Below, piece by piece: positions 56,852 to 64,000 of a stretch of DNA of 64,000 nt; the stretch's first letter is position 1, and each line of letters begins with the position of its first letter. The notes under the pieces were generated by a model. That model had not been told where the DNA came from. It saw only the letters and a program-made list of their open reading frames with translations, and ran no database searches. The stretch covers positions 2,885,001-2,949,000 of the forward strand of contig NZ_CP011387.1 of NCBI RefSeq assembly GCF_001644565.1. Direction: 5' to 3'. A program made the translations under genes and the position numbers. Source of the stretch: Deinococcus puniceus. GTDB lineage: Bacteria > Deinococcota > Deinococci > Deinococcales > Deinococcaceae.

Positions 56852-57204
56852 CGAGCGAACCGGAAGTGGGCTTCAAAAACCGCGTGCTGGCACTGGTGGC
56901 CCGCATTCCCGAAGGCCGCGTGATGACCTACGGACAACTGGCGATGCTGGCCGGGAATCCGGGGGCGGCGCGTCAGGCGGGGTTCGTGCTGAATTCGCTT
57001 GTCGGCGGCTCCGAGTTGCCTTGGCAGCGCGTCATCAATGCACAGGGCCGCGTGAGTACGCACAAAGTCGGCTTTGGCGATATGCAGGAAGGCTTGCTGG
57101 TGGCCGAGGGCGTGGTGCTGGACGCCTCTGGCCGCTGCGACCTGAGCAAAGTGCAGTGGTGGCCCGAAGAACAGAAAGACGCCCCGCCTGAAAGTCTGTT
57201 TTAA
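56848..57204 (+). CDS. Alkyltransferase-like protein (ATL)
   Basis: A 118-aa protein of the O6-alkylguanine-DNA alkyltransferase fold. The active-site motif PCHR is replaced by PWQRV (Pro58-Trp59), so it cannot accept an alkyl group. ATL proteins bind O6-alkylguanine, flip it and hand the lesion to nucleotide excision repair. YGQLAMLAGNPGAARQAGFV holds the DNA-binding helix and the Arg finger region. Translationally coupled to the DinB-like gene, which hints at a shared damage response. Confidence 0.93.
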   Translation: MTSEPEVGFKNRVLALVARIPEGRVMTYGQLAMLAGNPGAARQAGFVLNSLVGGSELPWQRVINAQGRVSTHKVGFGDMQEGLLVAEGVVLDASGRCDLSKVQWWPEEQKDAPPESLF

Positions 57205-57311
57205 GAGAAAGTTAAGCAAAAGACACAATTCGACTGAAACTCTCTTCAAACCCTTGCAAGGCATGAAGGGAATGCCCGGTTGAAGTGACAGAACGGGCGC
57301 AAATCCGGCCC

Positions 57312-57317
57312 TATGCT
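57312..57317 (+). promoter_or_regulatory. -10 element (TATGCT), leaderless start of cytochrome c gene
   Basis: TATGCT six bases before the ATG at 57324. Confidence 0.55.
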
Positions 57318-57323
57318 GACAGC

Positions 57324-58349
57324 ATGAGCAGCCTAAACCGCACAGGACAGAAAGGCAGAGGAAACAACCGAACGAGGTGGATCGCAGGCGACGTGCTGTC
57401 TTGGGCCTTGGGCGTTACGCTGGGCGTGCTGTTGGGCGTTGGCCTGCTGATCGTGCTGCCGCGCACGCTGCCCAACCCCGGCGGCGCGGCGGCCCCCAGC
57501 AGTGAGGGCACCATCGTGGCCCCCACCGAAACGCCCCAGAGCGGCACCGGAACCCAGAGCGCCGCCGCCAATGCCGCGCTGGGCAACGATTCCGATACCG
57601 CCAACGAGTCTGCACAGGGCAACGTGGCCGAATCGGGCGGCACCCGCGACAGCGATGTTCAGACCACAGGCGACAACGATATGGGCATGGGCGGCGACCC
57701 GGCGTCGAGTGACTCTACCGACGCGGCGCGGGAAGCCCAGACCAACACGGACGGCGGAACGGTGGGCACAGGCAGCGGCGACGCGGGCACAAACACCACA
57801 GGCAACGCAGATTCAGGCAACACGGACGAGGCCGGGACTACGGGAAGCGGCGCGTCAGGCGAGGCCACGACCACCGAAGGCGGCAACGCGGCTTCCGCTA
57901 CGGGCGGCACCACCAGAGGCGCAACCGACGCCGACGACAACGGCGCACAGACCGCCGCCGAGCAACGTGCCAACACCAACGAAGACACCAGCGACACCCA
58001 GAACCCCGACGACGAAACGGGCCAGCCCACGGGCACCACAGAGGGTACCAATCCCGACGAGGCAGCGGCCCGCAACACCGACCCAGCGGGCGATCCCAGC
58101 AATGGCCGCGCCATATTCGCCTCTAACTGCGCGGGCTGCCACGGAGCCAACGGCGGCGGCAACATCGGCCCCGCCCTGAACACCCCAGACGGCCCCAAGA
58201 GCTGGACGCTGGCCGAATTTACACTGAGCCTGCGCCAAGGCAAAACGCCAGAGCGCGAGTTGAACTCCACCATGCCCCGCTACAGCGAAACGCAATTGAC
58301 CGACGAGCAGATTGCAGACCTACAGGCCTACATCAAAACGCTGAACTGA
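57324..58349 (+). CDS. Membrane-anchored c-type cytochrome with long low-complexity linker
   Basis: A 341-aa protein. A basic N-terminus and one membrane helix (VLSWALGVTLGVLLGVGLLI) are followed by about 200 residues made mostly of Gly, Thr, Ala, Asn, Asp and Ser, and then a compact mono-haem domain: RAIFASNCAGCHGANGGGNI with CAGCH, and STMPRYSETQLTDEQIADLQ with the Met ligand. The linker would hold the haem domain away from the membrane. Start ATG 57324 is supported by the promoter spacing. Electron partner unknown. Confidence 0.88.
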   Translation: MSSLNRTGQKGRGNNRTRWIAGDVLSWALGVTLGVLLGVGLLIVLPRTLPNPGGAAAPSSEGTIVAPTETPQSGTGTQSAAANAALGNDSDTANESAQGNVAESGGTRDSDVQTTGDNDMGMGGDPASSDSTDAAREAQTNTDGGTVGTGSGDAGTNTTGNADSGNTDEAGTTGSGASGEATTTEGGNAASATGGTTRGATDADDNGAQTAAEQRANTNEDTSDTQNPDDETGQPTGTTEGTNPDEAAARNTDPAGDPSNGRAIFASNCAGCHGANGGGNIGPALNTPDGPKSWTLAEFTLSLRQGKTPERELNSTMPRYSETQLTDEQIADLQAYIKTLN

Positions 58350-58371
58350 GACGCTGAAACGCCAGCCGTCG

Positions 58372-58405
58372 CCCGCATGTTGGGGCGGCGGTTTCATTCT
58401 GCCCG
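58372..58405 (+). terminator. Intrinsic terminator of the cytochrome c gene
   Basis: Stem CCGTCGCCC / GGGCGGCGG with a GCATGTTG-type loop, followed by TTTCATT. Position approximate. Confidence 0.6.
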
Positions 58406-58416
58406 TGAGCTAAAAC

Positions 58417-58479
58417 GAAAAATCCGCCCTGCTCGGACGGTGATAAGAAAAATATAGCGCGGTATGCAGAGGAAGTCAA
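58417..58479 (-). ncRNA. Promoter plus terminator micro-unit (copy 2)
   Basis: Minus strand: TTGACT (58474-58479), 17 bp, TATATT (58451-58456), then a hairpin CCGTCC/GGGCGG (58424-58440) and ATTTTTCGTTTT. The stem is fully paired only in minus-strand RNA (U-G pair; the plus strand has a C-A mismatch). A transcript would be only about 27 nt. Confidence 0.5.
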
Positions 58480-58619
58480 CTCATGCAGACGGGTCTGAAA
58501 AAGTGTGTTCCAGACGGCGTTGGCTACTTTGATCAAGCCAACAGAACCCGGCCACTATGCATAGGGTTCGACGATCTGCCGAACGTTAGCTGGAAAGTCG
58601 GACACTCCCCAATCTGTAC
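58480..58619. other. Non-coding stretch between the two micro-units
   Basis: The gap 58350-58910 holds no convincing gene. Short frames on both strands lack promoters, SD and codon bias. The sequence here is about 55% GC and not similar to other parts of the window. Confidence 0.5.
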
Positions 58620-58620
58620 C

Positions 58621-58688
58621 AAAACGAAAAATCCGCCCTGCTCGGACGGTGATAAGGAAAATATAGCGTGATATGCAGAAGAAGTCAA
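58621..58688 (-). ncRNA. Promoter plus terminator micro-unit (copy 3)
   Basis: Minus strand: TTGACT (58683-58688), 17 bp, TATATT (58660-58665), hairpin 58633-58649, T-rich tail. About 90% identical to copy 2 over roughly 65 bp, 209 bp away in the same orientation. Confidence 0.5.
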
Positions 58689-58806
58689 ATCATGCAGGCG
58701 GGTCTAAAAGGTTCGTCTGGCACGCGGTATTCAGCACTACATATTTTCTGGATGCCAGAGCTTTATGCAGCCGCGTTCGCCCACATTTACCCCGTCCAAA
58801 CTGCGA

Positions 58807-58812
58807 TACACT
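58807..58812 (+). promoter_or_regulatory. Probable -10 element (TACACT) of der
   Basis: TACACT about 98 bp before the der start; would give a leader with an SD, unlike most genes here. Confidence 0.4.
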
Positions 58813-58910
58813 CTTCAGTCTATGGCCCGAAGCGTTCAGCGTAACGGCGGGCAACGGCGAATCCTTCCCTGACGCGGAAGCTGATTCGACACCGAGAAGG
58901 AGCGTCCACA

Positions 58911-60233
<1,323 letters not shown>

Positions 60234-60249
60234 AGCCAATTCAATACAG

Positions 60250-60286
60250 AACGTGGACTTGGGGGCAACCCTAGTCCACGTTTTTT
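60250..60286 (+). terminator. Rho-independent terminator of der
   Basis: Perfect 10-bp stem AACGTGGACT / AGTCCACGTT, followed by TTTTTT; it overlaps the stop of the convergent kinase gene. Confidence 0.88.
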
Positions 60287-60798
60287 GTGGCCTGCAAGAC
60301 CGCCTGCACTGTTTCCTCCAGCGTGAGGCGCGTCGTATCCACCACCTTCCAGCCGTGCCGCCGGAACTCCTCCACGTCCTGACTGGCATGCAGCATCCGA
60401 ATTACCGGCTCCAACGTCAGCGGGTCAAAGTGCTTGTTTTGGCGCAGGCAGTTGCGTTCTAAAATCACGTCCAACTCGGCCCACAGCAGGATTTTGGTGG
60501 GCGGCTCTGAGAGGTGGAAAGCTGCGGCGTCGGCTGGCCCCAGCACATCGTCAATGGCGACGGCAAACCCGGCACGGTGATAACTCTCAGCCGTCTGGCC
60601 CGCACTCTCCCGCGCCAAGTCGAATTGCCGCTGCGTTTCGGGCGTGAATTCGGGGACGGGGTGCGCTATGCCGGACACGACCCATTCCCGTAGATCGTCT
60701 ACAGGCAGATGCAGGCCGAACGGAAACTGCCCCATCAGCGCCCGGCAGAGACTGGTTTTTCCGGTTCCGGGGACGCCTGTGATGATGAACAGCGACAT
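60271..60798 (-). CDS. Small P-loop kinase-like ATPase
   Basis: A 175-aa protein with MSLFIITGVPGTGKTSLCRAL (Walker A GVPGTGKTS, residues 7-15), an Asp-containing switch region (LPVDDLREWVVSG) and VVDTTRLTLEETVQAVL at the C-terminus, as in AAA_33/shikimate-kinase-like small kinases. The acceptor is not known. ATG 60798 is chosen because it starts just before the P-loop, 2 bases after the previous stop; the long frame upstream is the shadow of the membrane gene. Confidence 0.82.
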   Translation of the reverse strand: MSLFIITGVPGTGKTSLCRALMGQFPFGLHLPVDDLREWVVSGIAHPVPEFTPETQRQFDLARESAGQTAESYHRAGFAVAIDDVLGPADAAAFHLSEPPTKILLWAELDVILERNCLRQNKHFDPLTLEPVIRMLHASQDVEEFRRHGWKVVDTTRLTLEETVQAVLQATKNVD

Positions 60799-60800
60799 GC

Positions 60801-61157
60801 TTACTCGGCGCTGTCCTTGTCCTGCATGGCGACCCAATCTTCGTAGGCCAGCGCGGGCAAGAGCGCAAAGCTGCCGACGAACAAAGTGGCGAGGGCGGCA
60901 GGCACACGCACGGGAGTTTTGCCGTTCAGCACGAGGTACAGCGCTCCCAGCGTACTCACCGCGCCGATGTCCATAAACATGATCCGGGCAAAGGAACTCT
61001 GCTTCAGCGTGGCGCGTGTGCCGAGTTCGCCGCTGCGCTTGCGGCCCATTACGGCAGTCAGCACCAGCATCGCAAACAGGCTGCCGTACAGTTTCAGGCG
61101 CTCTGGGCCAGGGCGGCGGTATTTTTCGGCGGCACTGACCGTATCGTTGAATAACAT
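60801..61157 (-). CDS. Small membrane protein
   Basis: A 118-aa protein with three hydrophobic stretches (LYGSLFAMLVLTAVMG, IGAVSTLGALYLVLNG, AALATLFVGSFALLPALAY). I do not recognise the family. It forms a tight unit with the kinase-like gene (2-base gap). TAGGCT lies five bases before the ATG, giving a leaderless mRNA. Confidence 0.75.
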   Translation of the reverse strand: MLFNDTVSAAEKYRRPGPERLKLYGSLFAMLVLTAVMGRKRSGELGTRATLKQSSFARIMFMDIGAVSTLGALYLVLNGKTPVRVPAALATLFVGSFALLPALAYEDWVAMQDKDSAE

Positions 61158-61162
61158 GGCTG

Positions 61163-61168
61163 AGCCTA
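61163..61168 (-). promoter_or_regulatory. -10 element (TAGGCT), leaderless start
   Basis: TAGGCT five bases before the ATG at 61157. Confidence 0.45.
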
Positions 61169-61284
61169 CCCGCTTTTGCTGTGGCCTGCCCAGATCGGCT
61201 CACCCAGATCAGTCAAGCCTCTTCCATCAACTCTGCCCCAGCAAATACTGAGAACCTACACATCCGGCTGGTCAGCACTCATTC

Positions 61285-61290
61285 TAGGCT
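61285..61290 (+). promoter_or_regulatory. -10 element (TAGGCT), leaderless start
   Basis: TAGGCT five bases before the ATG at 61296. Confidence 0.5.
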
Positions 61291-61295
61291 AGGGT

Positions 61296-61475
61296 ATGCA
61301 ACCTTCTCCAGTTCGGCCCTCGCCCGCGCAGCACGTCATTCGCTGGATGTTGGGGGGCTTGGTGGTCTTCAGTCTCGCCGCGTGCAGCCCCGCCGGGGGC
61401 AACGACGAGGACAACGAGTCCGGCACTGTGACGGAGCAGACCCAAGAAAACGAAGCCGAAGGCGAAGATGATTAA
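61296..61475 (+). CDS. Small acidic lipoprotein
   Basis: A 59-aa protein: basic/Pro-rich start (MQPSPVRPSPAQHVIRW), hydrophobic MLGGLVVFSLAAC with lipobox (Cys near residue 32), then an entirely polar, acidic tail (DEDNESGTVTEQTQENEAEG). It has its own leaderless promoter and overlaps the sugar-dehydrogenase gene by eight bases, so the two are co-translated. Function unknown; a lipid-anchored partner of the secreted enzyme is conceivable. Confidence 0.7.
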   Translation: MQPSPVRPSPAQHVIRWMLGGLVVFSLAACSPAGGNDEDNESGTVTEQTQENEAEGEDD

Positions 61476-62583
61476 AGCGGGCTGGGCGGCGGCGCTGACA
61501 CTGCTGTTGGCCTCTGCCGAAGCCCAGACCGCGCCTGCAGTGAAGCTCACGCCGTTCGTGAGTGGCTTGGAACAGGTAACTGCCCTCACGCACGCGGGTG
61601 ACGGCACCAACCGCCTGTACGCGGCGCAGCAAGACGGGCGCATTCGGGTGATTGCGGGCGGGAAAGTCCAGCCGAACCTGTTTTTAGATTTACGGCGGCG
61701 CACCAGTGCAGGCGGGGAACGGGGCTTGTTGGGGCTGGCCTTTGATCCAGCCTACAAGACTAACCGCCGCGTGTACGTGCATTACACCGACCTCAACGGC
61801 GATACGGTGCTGGCCCGCTACACCGCCTCCGCCGACTTTTCACGGGCAGACCCGGCCAGCGCCCGCACGCTGTTTACGACTAAGCAGCCCTATGCCAATC
61901 ACAACGGCGGGCAGTTGGCCTTCGGCCCCGACAAGTTCCTGTATTTGGGCCTAGGCGACGGCGGAAGCGGCGGCGATCCTCTGAACAAGGGACAAGATTT
62001 GACCTCACCGCTGGGCAAAATTCTGCGATTCGACGTGCGTGGAGATACCGCCAAGCCCGCCCCCGGCAACCCGTTTGTCAGCCGCAGCGGGGCCAATCCG
62101 TACATCTGGGCGTATGGTCTGCGGAACCCCTGGCGCTTCAGCTTTGACCGCGTTTCGGGCGACCTGATCATTGCCGACGTGGGCCAGAACGAGCAGGAAG
62201 AAGTAGACCGTCAGCCCCGCGCCAGCAAGGGCGGCGAAAATTATGGCTGGAAAATCCGTGAGGGAACCGAGTGCTACGAACCGTCCAGCAACTGCACTAG
62301 CGCTGGCCTCAAGCCCCCGGTATTGGTGTATGGCCGCAATGAGGGCCAGAGCATCACGGGCGGCTACGTGTACCGGGGCAGCGCCATTCCCGCGCTGAAG
62401 GGCCAGTACGTGTTTGCCGACTTTGCCAGTGGAACCCTGTGGGCCGCCCCCGCCAGCGGCTCAGGCTGGAAAAAAGCGCAGATTGGGCGGGTGGGCAGCC
62501 CCAGCACCTTTGGCGAAGATGAAAAGGGCGAACTGTATGTGGCGGAGTACGGAACGGGGCGGATTTTGAAATTCAGTAGGTAG
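61468..62583 (+). CDS. Soluble PQQ-type sugar dehydrogenase (Asd/YliI-like)
   Basis: A 371-aa secreted six-bladed beta-propeller of the glucose/sorbosone dehydrogenase family. The signal peptide is AALTLLLASAEAQ. Family motifs: GGERGLLGLAFDP, ANHNGGQLAFGPD (catalytic-type His), YLGLGDGGSGGDP, IWAYGLRNPWRFSFD, IADVGQNEQEEVD and GENYGWKIREG. Such enzymes oxidise aldose sugars with PQQ; PQQ synthesis genes are not in the window. Confidence 0.92.
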   Translation: MIKAGWAAALTLLLASAEAQTAPAVKLTPFVSGLEQVTALTHAGDGTNRLYAAQQDGRIRVIAGGKVQPNLFLDLRRRTSAGGERGLLGLAFDPAYKTNRRVYVHYTDLNGDTVLARYTASADFSRADPASARTLFTTKQPYANHNGGQLAFGPDKFLYLGLGDGGSGGDPLNKGQDLTSPLGKILRFDVRGDTAKPAPGNPFVSRSGANPYIWAYGLRNPWRFSFDRVSGDLIIADVGQNEQEEVDRQPRASKGGENYGWKIREGTECYEPSSNCTSAGLKPPVLVYGRNEGQSITGGYVYRGSAIPALKGQYVFADFASGTLWAAPASGSGWKKAQIGRVGSPSTFGEDEKGELYVAEYGTGRILKFSR

Positions 62584-62600
62584 AAGAAACCCAATGGAAT

Positions 62601-62634
62601 TGGCCCCGACTGTTGAAAGTCGGGGCCATTTTTC
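62601..62634 (+). terminator. Rho-independent terminator
   Basis: Perfect stem TGGCCCCGACT / AGTCGGGGCCA with a 6-nt loop and TTTTTC after it, between the sugar dehydrogenase and the convergent nrdJ. Confidence 0.9.
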
Positions 62635-62644
62635 TAGGTCTACT

Positions 62645-64000
62645 TCACCCGCACTTGCTGTAGCCGCACGCCTGACATTTCAGGCAGCCTTCTTCGCGGA
62701 TCACGGCTTTTTCCTCGCACACGGGGCAGCGTTCCCGGCTCATGCTGTCCATACCCGACACACTGACCCCCGCAGGAGATACAGACGGCAGATCGCTGCT
62801 GCCCCCAGCCAACGGCGGCAAGGCTCCGGCGTCCATGTCTTTCTGGAAGGTTTCCAGCGCCACCGCGATCAAGTCGGCTTTGCTGCCCACCAAGCGCCCG
62901 TTGTAGCTGCCGTACAGCCCACCGTTCAGGCCGCGCAGGGTTTTGATGATGGCCTGTGCGGGCACGCCGTGCTGAAGGGCAATACTGACCACGCGGCCCA
63001 AGGCTTCGCTGTCGGCGTTGGCTTCGTCGCCTGCCCGCCCGCTGATCACCATGACCTCCACGGGCTTGCCACGCAAATGGTTGACCGTGACCAGAAAGCT
63101 TCGGCGGTGGCCGCTGGTGGGATCGGTCAGCTTGACCATATCGGTGATGCCCTGTAAACGGGCGGGGCGCTCGTACACGGGGGCGGTAGAGGCGGCGGCG
63201 CGGGGGGCGGGTTGCGGCGCGGGAGCAGGAATGGGCACGCTGACGGGCTCGGCCTTCAGGCTCTCGCCCATCACGTCGGCGGCCTGCACGCTGGCGGGTT
63301 GTTCTGCTTCGGCTTCTTCCGCCTTCTTTTCTTTGGTCTTGCCGGTACTCAGCACCTGAAACTGGCGCGAGCCGTCGCGGTACACGGTGATGCCTTTACA
63401 GCCCGTGCGGTAGGCCTCGCTGTAGGCGTTTTGCACGTCCTGCACAGTCGCGCCGTTGGGCAGATTGATGGTTTTGCTGAGGCTGTTGGCCGCGTAGCCC
63501 TCCGCATCGAAGGCCACCTGCACCGTGCCCTGCATCCGCACATGGTCGGCGGGCGCGATGTCGTGGGCGCACACGAACACCTGCTGCAAAGCGTCGGGAA
63601 TAAAGGCCAAGCCCACCACGCTGCCGTGGTTTTCGGACACCGCTTCAGTCACCTTGTCCCAGTTCCAGCCGCCCTTGCCGTCGTCCATGTTGGCGGCGGG
63701 CGGGTAGGTTTCCAGCAACTCTACGAACAGTGGGGCCAAGAGGGCGCGGTATTCACTGCCGATCTTGCGCCAGATGAACGGGCTGAACACGGGTTCGATG
63801 CCGCTGGAGACGCCCATCAGCATAGAAGTTGTACCAGTCGGGGCCACCGTCAGCACGGCCACGTTGCGCCGGGGTGCGTGCGGCATTTTGTCAGCGTTGC
63901 GGGTATACACCGGGTACACGCCGCGCTCTGCGCCGAGGCGTTCGCTTTCGGCAATAGCTTCCTCGCGCAGTGCCCCCATAATTTCGGCGATGGCCTGCCG
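62645..64000 (-). CDS. nrdJ: Adenosylcobalamin-dependent ribonucleotide reductase (class II), 3' part
   Basis: Makes deoxyribonucleotides with a B12 radical and no oxygen requirement. The C-terminal 450 or so residues are visible; the frame is open at the window's right edge. Barrel motifs include NVAVLTVAPTGTTSMLMGVS and SGIEPVFSPFIWRKIG; the last part has SLSKTINLPNGATVQDV and GCKGITVYRDGSRQFQVL, followed by a Pro/Ala-rich linker, a DUF-like region and a terminal zinc-ribbon-like tail CPVCEEKAV ... CLKCQACGYSKCG, whose last cysteines re-reduce the active site. No intein is seen in the visible part. Confidence 0.94.
   Translation of the reverse strand, partial: RQAIAEIMGALREEAIAESERLGAERGVYPVYTRNADKMPHAPRRNVAVLTVAPTGTTSMLMGVSSGIEPVFSPFIWRKIGSEYRALLAPLFVELLETYPPAANMDDGKGGWNWDKVTEAVSENHGSVVGLAFIPDALQQVFVCAHDIAPADHVRMQGTVQVAFDAEGYAANSLSKTINLPNGATVQDVQNAYSEAYRTGCKGITVYRDGSRQFQVLSTGKTKEKKAEEAEAEQPASVQAADVMGESLKAEPVSVPIPAPAPQPAPRAAASTAPVYERPARLQGITDMVKLTDPTSGHRRSFLVTVNHLRGKPVEVMVISGRAGDEANADSEALGRVVSIALQHGVPAQAIIKTLRGLNGGLYGSYNGRLVGSKADLIAVALETFQKDMDAGALPPLAGGSSDLPSVSPAGVSVSGMDSMSRERCPVCEEKAVIREEGCLKCQACGYSKCG

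Noticed and set aside
62645..64000. Intein in nrdJ
   Set aside because: Inteins are known in some Deinococcus nrdJ genes, but the visible 450 codons are continuous reductase sequence without splice blocks; the upstream part is outside the window.

Overview
The window is a high-GC (by eye about 65%) bacterial chromosome segment that reads as Deinococcus. Pointers are an N-terminally extended Dps, a class II (NrdJ) ribonucleotide reductase, futalosine-pathway menaquinone genes (mqnE, mqnA), a cytochrome bc complex with a PDWY motif, a bacterial acyl-ACP desaturase, and above all the promoters: more than twenty genes have a TANNNT -10 hexamer only 5-8 nt before the start codon, with no ribosome-binding site, which is the leaderless pattern known from Deinococcus. 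The genus is an inference; no rRNA or tRNA gene is visible. No CRISPR array, prophage or intact transposase was seen.

Layout. 1-3.9 kb: a peptide/nickel-type ABC importer (binding protein and two permeases, the last cut by the window edge). 4.1-5.1 kb: an A-type Fe-S carrier and a small unknown gene. 5.1-8.1 kb: menaquinol:cytochrome c reductase operon (cytochrome c, Rieske, cytochrome b). 8.3-16.8 kb: serine hydrolase, response regulator, TrmB with a GidA-like flavoprotein, an RluA-type pseudouridine synthase, a PSP1/RicT protein, RidA, a PP2C phosphatase and methylglyoxal synthase. 16.9-23.7 kb: aldehyde dehydrogenase with MobA, DUF4385, Dps, a metallo-beta-lactamase-fold hydrolase, an FMN reductase and an MFS transporter. 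23.7-25.2 kb: an AT-richer island of two overlapping ClpP-like lipoprotein genes. 25.2-30.6 kb: a heterodimeric ABC exporter, then DUF3006 with a ComEC-type hydrolase. 30.7-36.5 kb: a LacI-controlled sugar operon (regulator, binding protein, permease, ATPase, xylulokinase-type kinase) with two visible operators. 37-40 kb: pyrE, a small HTH protein, an RNase HI-like protein and ispE, with two copies of a ~280-bp intergenic repeat. 40-50.2 kb: exported stalk-domain protein, TPR membrane protein with PlsY, acyltransferase, ChrA, acyl-ACP desaturase, peroxiredoxin and a ParA-type ATPase. 50.4-57.2 kb: GH31 glucosidase, a DUF559 endonuclease bracketed by direct repeats, mqnE and mqnA, and a DinB/alkyltransferase-like pair. 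57.3-64 kb: cytochrome c with a very long linker, Der GTPase, a small kinase, a soluble-glucose-dehydrogenase-like protein and the 3' part of nrdJ.

The more unusual content is intergenic. There are several repeat families: a multi-hairpin ~100-120 bp element in three copies, two of which flank the DUF559 gene; arrays of GGTCTAAG, often as facing inverted arrays; a ~280-bp repeat pair; and three copies of a compact unit made of a near-consensus promoter followed at once by an intrinsic terminator. A perfect 19-bp inverted repeat brackets the mqnE start codon. On the protein side, the ClpP-like lipoprotein pair (one with Ser/His, one without) and a pseudouridine synthase with Gly in place of the catalytic Asp stand out.
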